Assembly (NCBI GenBank): GCA_025504975.1
Contig: JANUWI010000010.1
Coordinates: 1,116,001 to 1,180,000 of the forward strand
Origin: Plenodomus lindquistii
Lineage: Eukaryota > Ascomycota > Dothideomycetes > Pleosporales > Leptosphaeriaceae
Reading direction: 5' to 3'
DNA: 64,000 nt
The position numbers were made by a program, and so were the translations under genes. The notes beneath the pieces were generated by a model that was not told the origin of the DNA, did no database searches, and saw only the letters and a list, made by a program, of their open reading frames with translations. Below, in pieces: positions 8,827 to 21,300 of the stretch. Position 1 is the first letter of the stretch. Each line of letters starts with the position of its first letter.

Positions 8827-11800
8827 TCAATCCAAAACCTCCACCATCGAAGCTTTCTTCTCTTCATCCTCCACAAGCATGCAACGAGCCCGGCAGACAT
8901 CCTCGACGATATCGACGACCTTGCGGAAACTGGAAGCTGCGCCGCGTGTTTGTGTGAAGCGGGCGAGGCAGAGATTGGCGCGGTGCCCATGCTCGAGGAC
9001 TACGAAGAGCTCGATGACGAAGGAAACGGGCTTGATCTTTAAATCTACACGCAATCGAGTTAGCAGATATCTCCAATGTGGACTTAACGACGGAAATCAA
9101 TGTCATTACATCGCAGCACATTCTCCATCTCCAAAATCTCCACTTGGAATCGCCAGTCTTCCAGACTCCACGCTTGGAATACAAACTTCGAGAGGGAAGG
9201 AGGAGCACACTCACGGTTATTTTTATCAACGCGACCACTGATTGAGTTCGTTCCTCGGTCAAAGGACACGTCCTGGACGCCGAAACGCTGCCAGTCTCGT
9301 AACAGGCGAACAAGATCCTGGCGGACCTTGCCGCGTCCAATGTGAAAGCAGAGTGTTTTGCTTGCAGGCTTGATGTGGAGGAATCGCGAAAGCCAATTCA
9401 TCTGCATCTCCGGAGGTCCAGAACGATTTGCGTTGTTCCCAATGCTGCTGCCGTGCTCGGGACCTAGATCGAAGCCAGAAAGTATGGAAGATGAGCTGAG
9501 CTCGACAGCTGTCAATAAGTCAGCACACACGTTCCCATCAACACTCAAAGCCTCAGACACTTACAGCCAAGCTCCATAGGCTTCTTCGACTTCTCATCTT
9601 TGGTCTTCTTTCCAAAGAAACCGAGAAGGCCCTTGCGTTGTCCCGCGTCGCTTCTAGCGGCGGCGGCGGAGCTGACGTTGCGGATAGGGAACTCGCTTGC
9701 GTTGCTACTCTCGGACTCCTTCTGTTCGTGAGAAGATACCTCGGTAGCAGTACTGGTGAAGGGTGATTTGCAAATCTTGACGCGATCATCGAGAGCCTGC
9801 CATGCCTCTGGAATTTGTAGTAGGCCAATCGATTTCTTCTTCTTAAGATGGGTCTCCCCGCCGTCTTCTTGATCGCGTTCTTTCTCGTCAGTACCTCGGC
9901 GGAACCAGACTGACTTCTTCTTGATGACTGGGTTCTGTTTCTCCGATGCAGGCACGACATTGGTGGCGCGCGCAGCAAAGAGGTCGTTCTGAACATCTTG
10001 AAAAGATCGAACTGTAGAGGTCGCAGGTGGTCCAGGCCATGGTACCGAAGTGGTGCAATCGTTCCCAGTCTTTGACGAGAGACTCACACCACTTTTCTTT
10101 TGTATGTTCAGCGGCGCGACACGAGTGGGCGACTCATTTACAAGGCGAATAGTTGGCTGATGTTCAGTGACGACACGTCGGGCTTGCGGTCTGATAGGGT
10201 CAGTGACAGCGCGCTGATTGGGGGCACTGATCTTGTACCCATCTAAAGCCTCAGCTTTCACATCTTCTGGGATAACGTGCAGCGGCGCTGGGTGCTCAGG
10301 CGATCTTGCGGGTGCCGAAACCGTGCGTTTTCCGTTCAGAGGTGGAACCATGAGACGATCGAGATGCTCAAGAACCTCGTTGAAGTGCTCTGTACTATCA
10401 CTATTCTCGTCCAAACGACGAGCAATATCAGCGCGAGTCTCAGCCAGCTTTCGCTGCAGGAAAGTGTTGGGTGTCTCCGCAGGAATCGGTGGAAGTGGCC
10501 GCTGAGCCAGGTTAGACTTGGCATTTGGCGTAGCAAGCGTACTGCCACCAGAATCTCTGGTGTTTGTGAACGACGTAGGTGGGGTATCGCACTCTGAAGC
10601 ATCGTGGTAGATATCCCTACCAGTGCCAGAGGTCCGAATGCTCGAGCCAACCGAGGAGCGGTTGAAAGCCTCTTCCATGACTTTTCCGAGCTCCATACTA
10701 ACCTTTCTAACCTCTCCGTTGATGTACTTGGTCGGGCTATCTGGTTTTCGAAGCCGGAGTCGTGGCGCATCGCAGCTTACAACACCACGAGTGTACGGCG
10801 ACATACCAGGAGACTGACGAGCATTGTTTGACCGCTGAGATGATCCATAGGACCCTATGGAAGTATGCGGTCGGTGGGAAGCTGCATAGTCTCCATGTGC
10901 GCCCTGTTCAGTTTCCCAAGTGCTATTCGTGGCACCCGATGAACGGCGATCACGCAGGTGTGAAAAGCTCACCCCTCGCTTGCCCATGCCTCCTGATCGA
11001 GCAATGACCGGAGGACTACTCGGCCAATGTGAACTAGCAAGAGATGATCGCGAAATAGATCGATGTTTGACCGAGGCAGTCCGGTATGATGGCGAGCTAC
11101 GATTTGATGAGCCACGCGACACTGCAGCAGAACTACGCTTAGAATTGTTCCGCAAAGCTTGAATGCGAAGCGAGCTTCCCGTTCGATGGCCCATGGCGGT
11201 AGTCGGGCGAGGCTTGCGGCTTCCGTTGCTGTGCTCACGATGGATTGTCACATTTGCCTGTACGGTGGTTGGTTCCGGAATCATAGGTTGCCTCGATGCT
11301 CGGAAGGGATCATAGCTAGCTTCGGAAACGGGCGACTCGTAGAAGCTATGTTTAGAGTACAAATGTTCGTTATTGAGGATTGAGAACCCTGACTTTGAGC
11401 GCTTGTGTTGCTTTGTGGGGAGCTGCTCAAGATCTTGACGCGTAGGGGAATGACGAGTATTATGGTGGTGATCACTATTGGAATGCACAACAGGATGGTG
11501 TGCGCTCGGCTGATAGTTTTCCAGTTGGTCGGTATGATACTTTCGAAGCGCAGAGTAGAAGTACTTTTCTTGGTTGGCCCTGCGATTATGTCAGTGGGTG
11601 TGGATGCAGTGTGTGGACGAACACTCACTCTTTGCTCATCAAGCGCTGGACTAAAACTTCCTCCTTCTCGCTATGCCACAATGTGCGCAGATAGCGCAGG
11701 ATCTCACGATCGATGGTGGTGCGCTCCAGCGTGGCCCACTCCGAGATGGCAGGCAGTGGTCCAGTCCAATGATTCTGAGTGGCTGCTTCTCCCACGAAGC

Positions 11801-13072
11801 CCAGCTCTTGTTGGTACTTGCGCAAGAACGGATGGTTCCATATTTCGTCCAAGCCTATGCGTCGCTTGGGATCTGCGACTAGAATCTTCCTGATCAAGTC
11901 TTGCGCCTCCCTGGAAATGGAATCGGGCATGACATACTTGGCCTCTGCAATGTCTCGGAAGAGATGCTTCAGATGTCGGTCCTCACCAGAATAGTTGAAG
12001 GGCGGCGTCCCAGTAAGTAAGACGTATAGAATGACACCGCAGCTCCATACATCTGCCTTGGCACCATCGTACGATATAGTTCTAATGACTTCAGGCGCTG
12101 CATAGTGGGGACTGCCACATGGAGTGGTCAGCTTCTTGCCAATGGGTTGTAACGCAGCCATGCCGAAATCAACTAGCTTGACCGTCATCGTGTCCCGGTC
12201 CAGTAGGATATTCTCGGGCTTGAGGTCGCGGTGATGAATGTTGATGCGATGGCAGTATATTAGGGCGGCAATGATCTGTCGGAAGACGTGTACAGTGTGG
12301 ATCTCGATGAGGCCGCCTTGCTCGTGTATGTAGCTAAAGAGCTCGCCGCCCTCAATGTACTCCATGATAAGGTAGCTTTAGGTTGTTAGTATGAAAACTG
12401 GGTAATGGGAGAGGGAATAGGAACTACTGACAGTTCGTCACGATTTTCCCAGATGTCGTAGAGTCGGACAATATTGGGATGGTCCAGCAGCTTCATGATG
12501 CAAATCTCACGCTCGAGACCAAAAGGAATCACCTTGCCATCGGGATACAACGTGGGGTCCTGCTCGGCACTCTGGATCAGGTTGGCCAGGCTGAGCGCCC
12601 GTACCTTCTCCGCGGTCGCCTTGGAGATGATTTTGGCAGCGCCGTACTGCCCAGTCCCGCTGTGTCTTACGAGCCGTACTCGCGAGCATCCGCCCCGTCC
12701 AATGGTCTTGCCTAGCTGCCATGGGCCAATGTGTGTCTTGCGGCGGCGGTTGGTGTTGGAGGCGTTGGTGCTGGTGTTGGAGATGATCGAGTCGCGCTTG
12801 GAGTCGTGGGGACGCGCAGCATCCACCGAGTGCACGGCGGAGAGACGCTTGTTCTCAGGTGACTGTGATGGAAGCTCGTGGCGTACTGTGAGAGAGCCAT
12901 TGGGGAGGATCGATTCGTTGTGTGGCAATGCTTGTGGCAACGAGGACGGCATGTTGTCTTTGGTGTCATGGCCTGTCCGGCGTGAGCCTTGGGCATGTTC
13001 GTTGGCTCGGTTTGTGCCGTCGCCGAATGCGTGTCGACGAGTCGGTGGCCGCCCATGGTAGGCAGAATCCAT
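8827..13072 (-). CDS. HSL1: Gin4/Hsl1/Kcc4-type morphogenesis checkpoint kinase
   Basis: A Ser/Thr kinase of the Nim1-related Gin4/Hsl1/Kcc4 group, which in yeasts works at septins and the bud neck to link morphogenesis to Swe1/Wee1; filamentous ascomycetes usually have one. Five exons: 12432-13072, 11629-12375, 9565-11579, 9215-9508, 8827-9044, giving 1304 residues. Kinase domain about 116-400: glycine loop GRGGCSRV at 125-132, K147, HRDLKPEN with D264, DFG at 283-285, activation segment LTTPCGSPHYAAPE. Just after it comes QEKYFYSALRKYHTDQLENY, typical of this group. A long serine-rich linker follows, then a fungal KA1-like domain (NWLSRFLHIKPASKTLCF to GAASSFRKVVDIVEDV), split by the last intron (170 nt). 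The first in-frame ATG is 13072. A strong acceptor (GCTAAC then CCCAG) just upstream suggests an intron in the 5' leader. Confidence 0.93.
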
Positions 13073-14913
13073 CTTGTCGTGACCGAGGCAAGCGAGCGCC
13101 TCACTGGGTGAGGGAAGCGTTAGCAAGAGTATGGGTAAGAAGATGCTCCAACTGTGCCAAGTCTAAGCAATGCTGGTCAATGTCCGGCGCGGGTGCGAGT
13201 GCTGTGCGTCGGCGTGCTGGTGGTTGGCTGCGTTGTTTGTTGTCTAGTTCTGTTTGGCCTCCAGCCTCCAGCCTCCAGCCTACAGCACTGGCAGAGGAGC
13301 CGGTAAAGGAGGGGCGGCTCGCGGTGCAGGCAACCGACTCTGTTGGCGGTCCAAAAAGCTAACAAGTATTGTCTGCGTACAATGCCCGGCTATGCAGTGT
13401 CCATGTCGGGGCAGCAAGATGTCGTGAGAAGAGATGGGGAGCACAGACGAGGCCGACACGGAAAGAGCGCAGATCGGACGCAAACAGGACGAGGGGAGGA
13501 GCAGGCGCACGCTCGAACCCACCCAATACAGCGACACCAACCACGACCTCGTGAGCAGGAACAAGTGTGCTCTCTCACAGAGGGAGGTTGAAGTAGCATC
13601 CATGCCCCCCTTTGGGACGACAGGAATGCATCGTCGGGGGAACATGGAATGGAAACGCACAGCAGCGAAAACAATGTCTAGCATGCCATCTGAGTTGGAT
13701 CTGTATGTGAAAAGTCTACTTGGCCATGCGAGCACACGCTCTTCTAGTGGGTGCAATATTGTGAAAGAACCAAGAGTGTCCTCTGAGACCTGGCCGTCTC
13801 GAGAACAGTACTCTTGACATTGCCGCGGCGCATTCCACGGGAGAGAAACGCATGGGAGAAATTGACATGCTTTTGATGCCGAGACGATAATGATAATGAC
13901 AATGACATGATGGAATGATGGGAATGCATCCAAGTGAAAGATGCTGTCAACCCTTGCTAAAGGTAAGAAAATCCTAACATCTTCCAAGGTCAAGATACAA
14001 TGCACCTTGGTACAACATCCTCACCAAATTTATAATTATACTCACTCATGTGAATTTACGGATGCGCTCCCATCTGGTCTGATCTGGGATAGGACAAGGA
14101 CGGTGTGAGCGATGAGGTGAAGTGCCAACGTGTCGATCTCGCTCCATCCCGGCATCGGACTTTGCCGTCTGGCTTTCCCAGGTACACGGGTCACGACAAG
14201 GTACACACCGACTGCACGCATCCGGACAAGCACAAGAACCTTAATGCAGCTTCATCTCCTTCAGGAACACACCGCAGCTATATCTTTGCCTTACTATCGC
14301 TCGTCCACGATTGCAGGTCCCTGCAATCTGAGTAGTCGGGTGGGCCATATCACACACGTGGAAAACAGCAACTTTGGCAGGCAACAAAGATGGTATTCTG
14401 TATACTCTGATGGCCCCTGTATCTTTTGATCCCGCCCCATCTGGCCACGCCCGTGTGGCAAACATGCGCAGATGCTATCTCGCTTGCGATTTCGCGCCAA
14501 GCCGAGTGTTCGACATGCAACATTACACCCGTAGCAGGACCCCAGATCCCCTGGGCGATATCCGTGCCCCCAGCCGACAATCGTCTCGATCGCGAGACGT
14601 GCATAGACACACCGTACCGACTTTCCCTGTGCAAGTACCTGATACAAGCCCACCCAAAAACAACCAACTAGGAGGTATTCGCAATCAACCAGGATAGAAA
14701 AGCAAAACAGATGCATGGAAAAAGCAACGCCATGTACACAGAATCTCCGAGGGGTAGTCCAATAACATCAGAACGTGAAAATCGTAGCCAAATTACTTGC
14801 AGCGAAGGTAATGGTCCTGTCAATATGTGCACCGAAATCGGCTTTTCGGGACGCGAACATGGTAAATAATACAAGAGAAGAAGAGAGCATGGGTCGAGAA
14901 CTATAAAATGCGC
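13073..14913. other. Kinase promoter/leader and 3' flank of the C2H2 gene
   Basis: No gene supported. On the minus strand a splice-acceptor-like site lies at about 13105-13125, just upstream of the kinase start. A small tandem CCTCCAG run occurs at 13258-13285. The rest looks like ordinary intergenic sequence with short overlapping frames. Confidence 0.5.
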
Positions 14914-16583
14914 TCAAATGTGGGATTTCGCGTCTAGCGCCTCAGATTTGGGTGAATGGCTTTCCCGCTTGGCATCGTCGTGGGAAGCCATGGCCTTGCC
15001 GCAGCCCTTGACAAGTATGTGACGCTATGAGATTGTTAGTATATGGAGTCGCAATGAGCAGGATGGTAGCGTACCTTCAGAGCGTCCTTGCGAGAGAAGC
15101 TCTTGTCGCAGTGGGTGCAGGGGAACGGCTTTACAGCTAGATGTATCCTCTTGTGTCGTTTGAGATCATGGTTCCGGTTGAAGCTCTGTGGGCACTGGTC
15201 GCATTTGAACGGCCTGTCGTTGGCGGCGGGCTGCGGATGCTGTGCGTGTCCCATGAAGTGAGGCATGGCAGCAGCATGGCCACTGTTGAAGCCTGGCATC
15301 ATACCAGGGTGCACACCAACGAGCGAGAGCTGGCCGTTGGGATTTTGGACGTTGGAAAAGACTGGCGCAGGGCCAGATGTGTACTGCGATGTTGGTCGCT
15401 GGTACTGGTAAGAAGAGGGAGGTGGGTTGTTGGAAGGGATCGAGGGCATTGGGCCTTGCGATACAGCTGGCGACATTCTGGGCATAGAGCCACCGGCGCT
15501 GATTGGGCTCTGCTGTTGGCTCAACGTTGGAGAAGGCCCGGTTGAGTAAGGGAAATTGGAGTGCTGGGGCGTTCCTGAGGAATGATAATTATAAGTAGGC
15601 GTAGGTGGCTGTGGTGGCCTGAACGACTCCTGAGCAAGAGAAGGCGACTGCTGAGGTGCAGAAGAGGATACGGGTGTCTGTGAGCCCATCATTTGCTGTT
15701 GGTGGTGATGGTGGTGATGGTGATGGTGTTGTTGTTGCTGATGTTGTGTGGCTATCGATGGCATGGATGATCCATTTGATGATGGCGTAAAAGGTGGCAG
15801 TTGTTGATTCATTTCGTATGGTGGCGGATTCAGCCCTTTGCCGAGTGAGTCTTGTTGACAGAGCTGACGATCACTGCGCAATGGAGCAAACATACCTCCT
15901 CGGGCTTGACCATACTGGTTCTGCTGATGGTGTGCAGGTGGATAACCATAGTGTGTAGCCGTACCTTGGGAGGGTGGAGAGTAGATGTATTGCGCGTTAG
16001 AGTAAGCCATTGTTGACGAGTATGGTGCGCCACTCGTCGACACTCCGGATGAGGTGTTCGCGTCGCTGTGATTGGTATTTGGTGGGGTAAGCAAATTACC
16101 AACGGTCGCTATGGTTGTAGGAGCCTGCGAGGGCTGAGATGCAGTAACGGCGTTGTTGAAAGGATATTTGTGCATGGGTGGTGGAGGAAGCTCAAAGTTA
16201 CCCAGGTGTTGGGCGTGAGGCCTCCGTGCTGCAAAGCTTGGAGGTGCACCCATTGGGTCAGACCCAGGATGCATGGATGTCGGATGAGCCACGGCAGCAG
16301 CCACGTTGGCGGTTGTGTCCCGGGTAGGTCCTGATGACCTACCTGCTTCGGATGAAGGTGGTGTTGGGAGGGAATGCAGCTGTGACGCGACGAACGGTGG
16401 AGTGGTGAAGTGAGCACCAGACCAGTACGACCCACGGGAAGGCTGAGAAGGATCCACGGAGGGCAACTCGTAGCTCAAAGGCGTATTGTGGAAAGGTGAG
16501 GCCTCTAGTCGAGAGGGACAAACTGCTAATGTTATGCAGGTAGTGGACGAGGACGGATCTTGTAGAAGGTTCCCAGTGGTCAC
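14914..16583 (-). CDS. C2H2 zinc-finger transcription factor (start unresolved)
   Basis: Two exons: the large one ends at 15075, then a 50-nt intron (15025-15074, GTACGC..TAG with ATACTAAC branch site), then 14914-15024. The N-terminal 430 residues are Pro/Ser/Gln-rich with a His/Gln run, as in an activation region. At the C-terminus, finger 1 is FKCDQCPQSFNRNHDLKRH and finger 2 is FPCTHCDKSFSRKDALKRH followed by ILVKGC, giving a C2HC arrangement; the intron cuts finger 2 after ALK. The final 25 residues are charged. The frame is open up to 16583 and beyond, but the first ATG is at 16274 (MHPGSDPMG). Either translation begins there, or a non-ATG or distant exon supplies a longer N-terminus; the upstream frame (SPFHNTPLSYELPSVDPSQ) looks coding. 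Similar two-finger proteins are sometimes named Azf1-like; I do not assign a symbol. Confidence 0.85.
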
Positions 16584-17663
16584 AGATACCCGCTTGGTCT
16601 CGAGCCTTTACAATGGTACTCCCAGTCTAGTCTCTGGTTGCGCGAGACGGCGAGTGGCTGCTCCGGATCTCTGAGATGCTGCGATCGACGGACGACCCTG
16701 CAATTGGTACCTGCGCTGGTCCAGCTGGGTAGTAATACCGACAGATGCACGCCTGGCCGTATAGTTTCTAGACGGTCTCAGTTGCTGCGCACAATTAGCG
16801 GTGTTGGTTGTCGCAGGTCGAGTAAGAAGGGCGTACAAGAAGTCAAAAGCAGAATGCTCGTGGAACTGTGGTGCTTTCCAACGCAGAGTGCTCGGTAGGG
16901 CCCGATGTCCTGGTTGCGCAGACGTAGTGCTACTGGTGGCGGGTAGTACAAGCTGTGAGATTGGTGGTTTTAGGCCGAGACGGTGGTTGTTCGCGATGAC
17001 CGTGCTGTTGTTGTCGTCCGGGACGATGACGATGGCGATGGCTGGTACTGGCTTGTACTAAGCTCACTGGCCGTGAGCCACGGGATTCGAGACGGCGTAT
17101 GTTTCCACACTAGGAATTAACAGCAGATGCAAGTGTTGATGTTTCCGTTCACAACAGCAGCGTTGCAAGATGTGGTATTGCACGTTGACAACGGGGTCCA
17201 CAAGTGGCTATGGCGGGGAGGTGAGCCTTGTGAAGTGGTGGTGGTGGTGGTGGTGGTGGTGGTGGTGGTGGTGGTGGAGTTTGAGGCGTAGGGAAGCGGC
17301 GATCGCTCCCTGTTAAGCTCAGTACCTGGGCGCCCTAGGGGAACGATGGCGGAGAAGGCTGGGACCTGGGTGGACTTTTAGCTTTGTTGCCGGGACGTGT
17401 GGAGAGTGGTGGCTCTTTAGGTATATGTAGAGTATGTGGGCTAAGGTTGTCAGGGTTGGTAGGTTCGCGTGGCTGACTGGCGCACTGGGCTTTGAGAATC
17501 GCAAGGACTTAAACCAGGCGATAGGGCCCGTCCGAGCGCTGTATGGATCTGGATCGGGATGGGTAATGAGGGCACGAGAGCAAGCCTGAGGTGAGCGGGC
17601 GGGAGCGCTATTCACAGACGCACCTTGTCACAATAAGGCAACGCAGACGAGGCACGGCAGAAG
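16584..17663 (-). promoter_or_regulatory. Probable long ATG-free mRNA leader of the C2H2 gene
   Basis: On the minus strand there is no ATG from 17663 down to 16275, about 1.39 kb, while the plus strand of the same stretch has many. This is what a long 5' untranslated leader under selection against upstream starts would look like. It contains a CAC/CCA microsatellite (17235-17277). Transcript extent is inferred, not seen. Confidence 0.45.
17235..17277. repeat. (GTG)14 microsatellite
   Basis: An uninterrupted GTG/TGG trinucleotide run. It lies inside the proposed leader of the C2H2 gene, where it would read as CAC/CCA repeats. Confidence 0.95.
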
Positions 17664-17911
17664 CATTGCAACGAATGGATCCGAACCACACCGTTCAGAT
17701 TTGGTTTAGACAGCAGCCAGACGAGCATGGGGCCACAGCCAACAATGCGTTACGGGGGGGGGGGGTGAAAGCACCTACCCTAGCCAGACCCTGTCCACTG
17801 ACTAGCCATGATCCATCGGAAAATGCTGGCGCGCGGGACGGCTTGGACCAGCAGAGTGGAGGAGTTGTCGCTTGCGCCGGGCCGTGAAAGTGAAAGGGCC
17901 TCCATCATCTG

Positions 17912-17936
17912 GGACGTGGACGTGGACGTGGACGTG
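17912..17936. repeat. GGACGT hexanucleotide repeat
   Basis: About four tandem copies of GGACGT. No coding frame is evident here. Confidence 0.9.
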
Positions 17937-18283
17937 ATGAATCGAACGACTTGACCTCGCCGGCATTTCTTTGACACTGCAATTCCATGACGCGGTGAGG
18001 GCATGCATGAGCCCGTCGGCTGGCCATGCGGCTCTCCTGACCCAAAATTGCGGCACGACAAGAGACAGACGGCAGAAAAGGCTTTTGTTTTCCCAAGTAC
18101 CAAGGGTGAGAGGTGCAGAGGCGGCCTAGCATGTGTCGGGACTGGCGCCAACAAGCACCTGGGAGAGCCTGCAGCACGGACGCGGTCTGGCCACGACAGA
18201 AACAAAGACGAGCTTGGCAGCATACAGTAGAGACAGTTTGTCGCGCTTCGGAGCCAGGTGGCCGCTGTAGGAGCTCACTGTCC

Positions 18284-18313
18284 GTGTGTGGTGTGGTGTG
18301 GTGTGGTGTGGTG
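18284..18313. repeat. GTGTG pentanucleotide microsatellite
   Basis: A tandem run of GTGTG units. No gene is evident around it. Confidence 0.9.
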
Positions 18314-21300
18314 CTGCGGCATGCTCGCAACGGTAGACGCTGTGGTTGTGCATGTCATGTTGCTGGCGACGACTCAACGAGGACCTGAGCGCTTGCAGCA
18401 GATGCCATGACGTTGCTTTGTCGCAAATTCCAGCGTCAATCCCCAACCCAGTCTGCTCGAAAACACCATGCAGATGCGAGCTGGATATCCCTGCGAATGA
18501 GACGTCCTCGGCGACCACGCCAGCGGCCGTGCGTGTTCCGCTTTCGCATCTGGCTGACGGCATGGCGCTGGGAGAAGCGAGCTGGGGCTAGCCGAGACGG
18601 AGTTTGAGTGCGAGCTGCACATGATTTCATCGAGGGCTGCACACACAGTACAGGCTAGACTCTTGCGTCTTGTACTCTACAGGCTGCAAGTGCAAGCTAC
18701 AGGCGGCATTTGACGGCGGGGAACAAGGAGTATGCCATGTAGAGTAATCCTCTGATCGCCATGGCTTCCGCTCCCTGCAACAGACGGGTGTGGTGCCAAT
18801 CTAGCCATGCATGTCGACGACATGGACGACGACCAACAGCCAGGATGCTGCATTTCCCCCGTCCGTGTCACGAGTGTGGTCTGCACTGTGCAGCCGGCGA
18901 GGTGACGTCTATAATTAGGGGAGCCCGTCTTGTCTCTACCGTACGGTGTACGTAGAGTATGTAGACAGTAGACAGTATATTGCCTGCGGCACGTGCCCAT
19001 CTGATGAGGCCTGAGGGGGCCCTAGCAGCAAGCCGGGCCCTGCTCGACTTCATTTCTGCCAGCCTGTCCCCTGCGTGCTACCGTCGCACATTGCACCCAA
19101 AGGGGCGCGCTTCCACGTGGGAGCGGACTGGAGGGATTTTGGATTTTCGGGTCCTGGTTTTGCGCGCGTCTGCTAGGCCGGCCTGCGGACAAGGCGATAG
19201 CGACCACGGCCGCCGCAGAGGGCTATTGGCACAGCCCAATGGGGTATGCAGTACGACGCCAGCCCGAAGCACACGGCGCCTGTTGGCCGCCATGACAGCT
19301 GTTGTGCCGCGGGGCTGACAGGAACTGCCCGACGTTGGCGCTCGACTGGTGCACCTGGAGCAGGAGGCAGCCCACTCTATGTATCTGGCATGTTGCTTGC
19401 ATGCGCATGCCCGTGATGAGACGACTCCCATGGCTGCTCCCAGCGGCCTGGTTGGGGCAGCGTGCTGAGGCCTACTATGTACACATTCCCGGCCATGATG
19501 AACCACACGACCGCGGATTTGGGGCAGCCTCGCTGACGCGCCCTGCCCAATCGAGGCAATGGTTAAGCGAAAGCGAAGAGGTTCCTGACAAAAGTCGCGA
19601 ATCCGTTGCGAAGAACCGGGCCTTCTGCCACACTACCTGGGCGCTCGTACCATGACAACAACCGCCGCAGTGCTCCAGAGTCCAGACGTCGTGCTATTTG
19701 ACTGTCAGACCATTTCCGCTCAACAGCTGTCGCATGTCTACTAATCACTTCAGCTTTCACACTTTTCCACGGAGACGCAACAGGTCACACGCCGGGACAA
19801 GCGACTGTGGGCAGCCTGACAATTGTTTCGTTGCTGCGCTTGTCCTGCAGCCTTGCAATCCTACTCTTCGCTCGTTCGGGGACTTTGTGCAATCCCATGG
19901 AATTAGGACGGCCCAGCATGCAGGCCTGCAGAGTCCTCGTTCCACCCCCATGTCCCGGTTTCTCTACTAGACTACGGTACATCATATGGCAGCACCGTGC
20001 CCCTCGTGACTGCCACGTTCTGGCCGCATCTGCGACTCAAGAGCTGTCACCGGCTCGTCGCTGCAGCTCGTCGGCCTGCTCCGCCCGAGCAACACTAAGA
20101 TCTCGCCCGTCCAGACGTTTCCCAGATCTCTGCGATTCAGAAATCATGCGTCTCACTCTCGTAGGGCGCTCGGAGCGGCCGAATCCCCACACACTCGGTG
20201 CCGTGTGACCTGCAGTCGGTCCAGTCTACCCCTCTTTAGCCCTGTGCTTCCTCCAAGCGTTTCCTATTCCAGCCCAAGCTCCCAACTCATACCCAGCAAA
20301 CTTCCCGGAAGCCTCGTTCCTCGCAACCGACAGCGCCACCACGCCCGCCCGTACTGTTGGGATTCGCTATCAATTCCTGGTGGAGAGGCAATGCATGTCC
20401 TGGCCGCTCATCATGCTCAGTGGCAGAGGCTGTCACGGACGGCGCATTACAAGTTGAGCCGCACTCGTTCCCGCGCCCTTGGGACCCTCCTTCTGGCCAG
20501 AACAACACCACTCTTCACGATGCAATGCGCATTTCCTAGCTGAGTCATTTTGCGTGCAGTGACGCCAAACGACACTAGGACCTCTCTCCGTGCCTTGTGC
20601 CCTCCATGGTGCATGTGTGGCCGTTTACATTTACCTCATTTTGCAAAGTCGAATCCTCTGCTCCAGGTAAAACACGCTTCGACCATAGCGCACCACGCTC
20701 TGGTGCGAGGAATGGCATCCATGCACCCCACGATGCTAGTCCTTCATCTTGAGACCTTGGCGATACCTCTCCTGCGTGATGCAGCCCCTCAAACGCGGTC
20801 CATGGTTCAGGCCACCAGTCATCATCCACAACACGCTGCGCTTAGTTTCGCCAAACCCTGCCGTCCTACTGTGTTCTTGCACCAAACCATCGCAAGGCCC
20901 AAGGCCCGTCGTCTTCAGATGCACGTTATATCGCTTCTAACCCCTCCTTGATGCAAATTCGGCCAAAACGTAATTGGTCTACAATGTCCCCGGGTTTGCT
21001 GATTGGGTCGAGCCACCAACTGTCAATAAGAGGCCAGAATTGACCCCGGTCGCGTCGTGAGCGCCCCCCTACGTTTGAAATTCATAAACACGTTGCGAAG
21101 CGACCTTGCTCCTCAAGAGGCCAAAGTACGCACTAGAAGAGGCATCCAAAAGGTTGTGCTCTAGCCAGAAGCAACTCTTCAGTCTGCTACAGTTGCTTGT
21201 ACCTGCATCAGATAGAGGCATAAAACACAGTGTTCGTGGCGTGCGCCAGCATCCAAACTCCACATTGATGATCCCGCTGATCGTTATGCGCCGCACTGCC

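Noticed and set aside
13280..14005. Minus-strand frame of 241 codons upstream of the kinase
   Set aside because: Biased, cysteine- and serine-rich translation without any motif; it lies in the kinase leader/promoter region.
17664..17666. First ATG upstream of the C2H2 gene as a possible first coding exon
   Set aside because: Its frame ends at TGA after 12 codons, before the first donor-like site, so it cannot supply the N-terminus.
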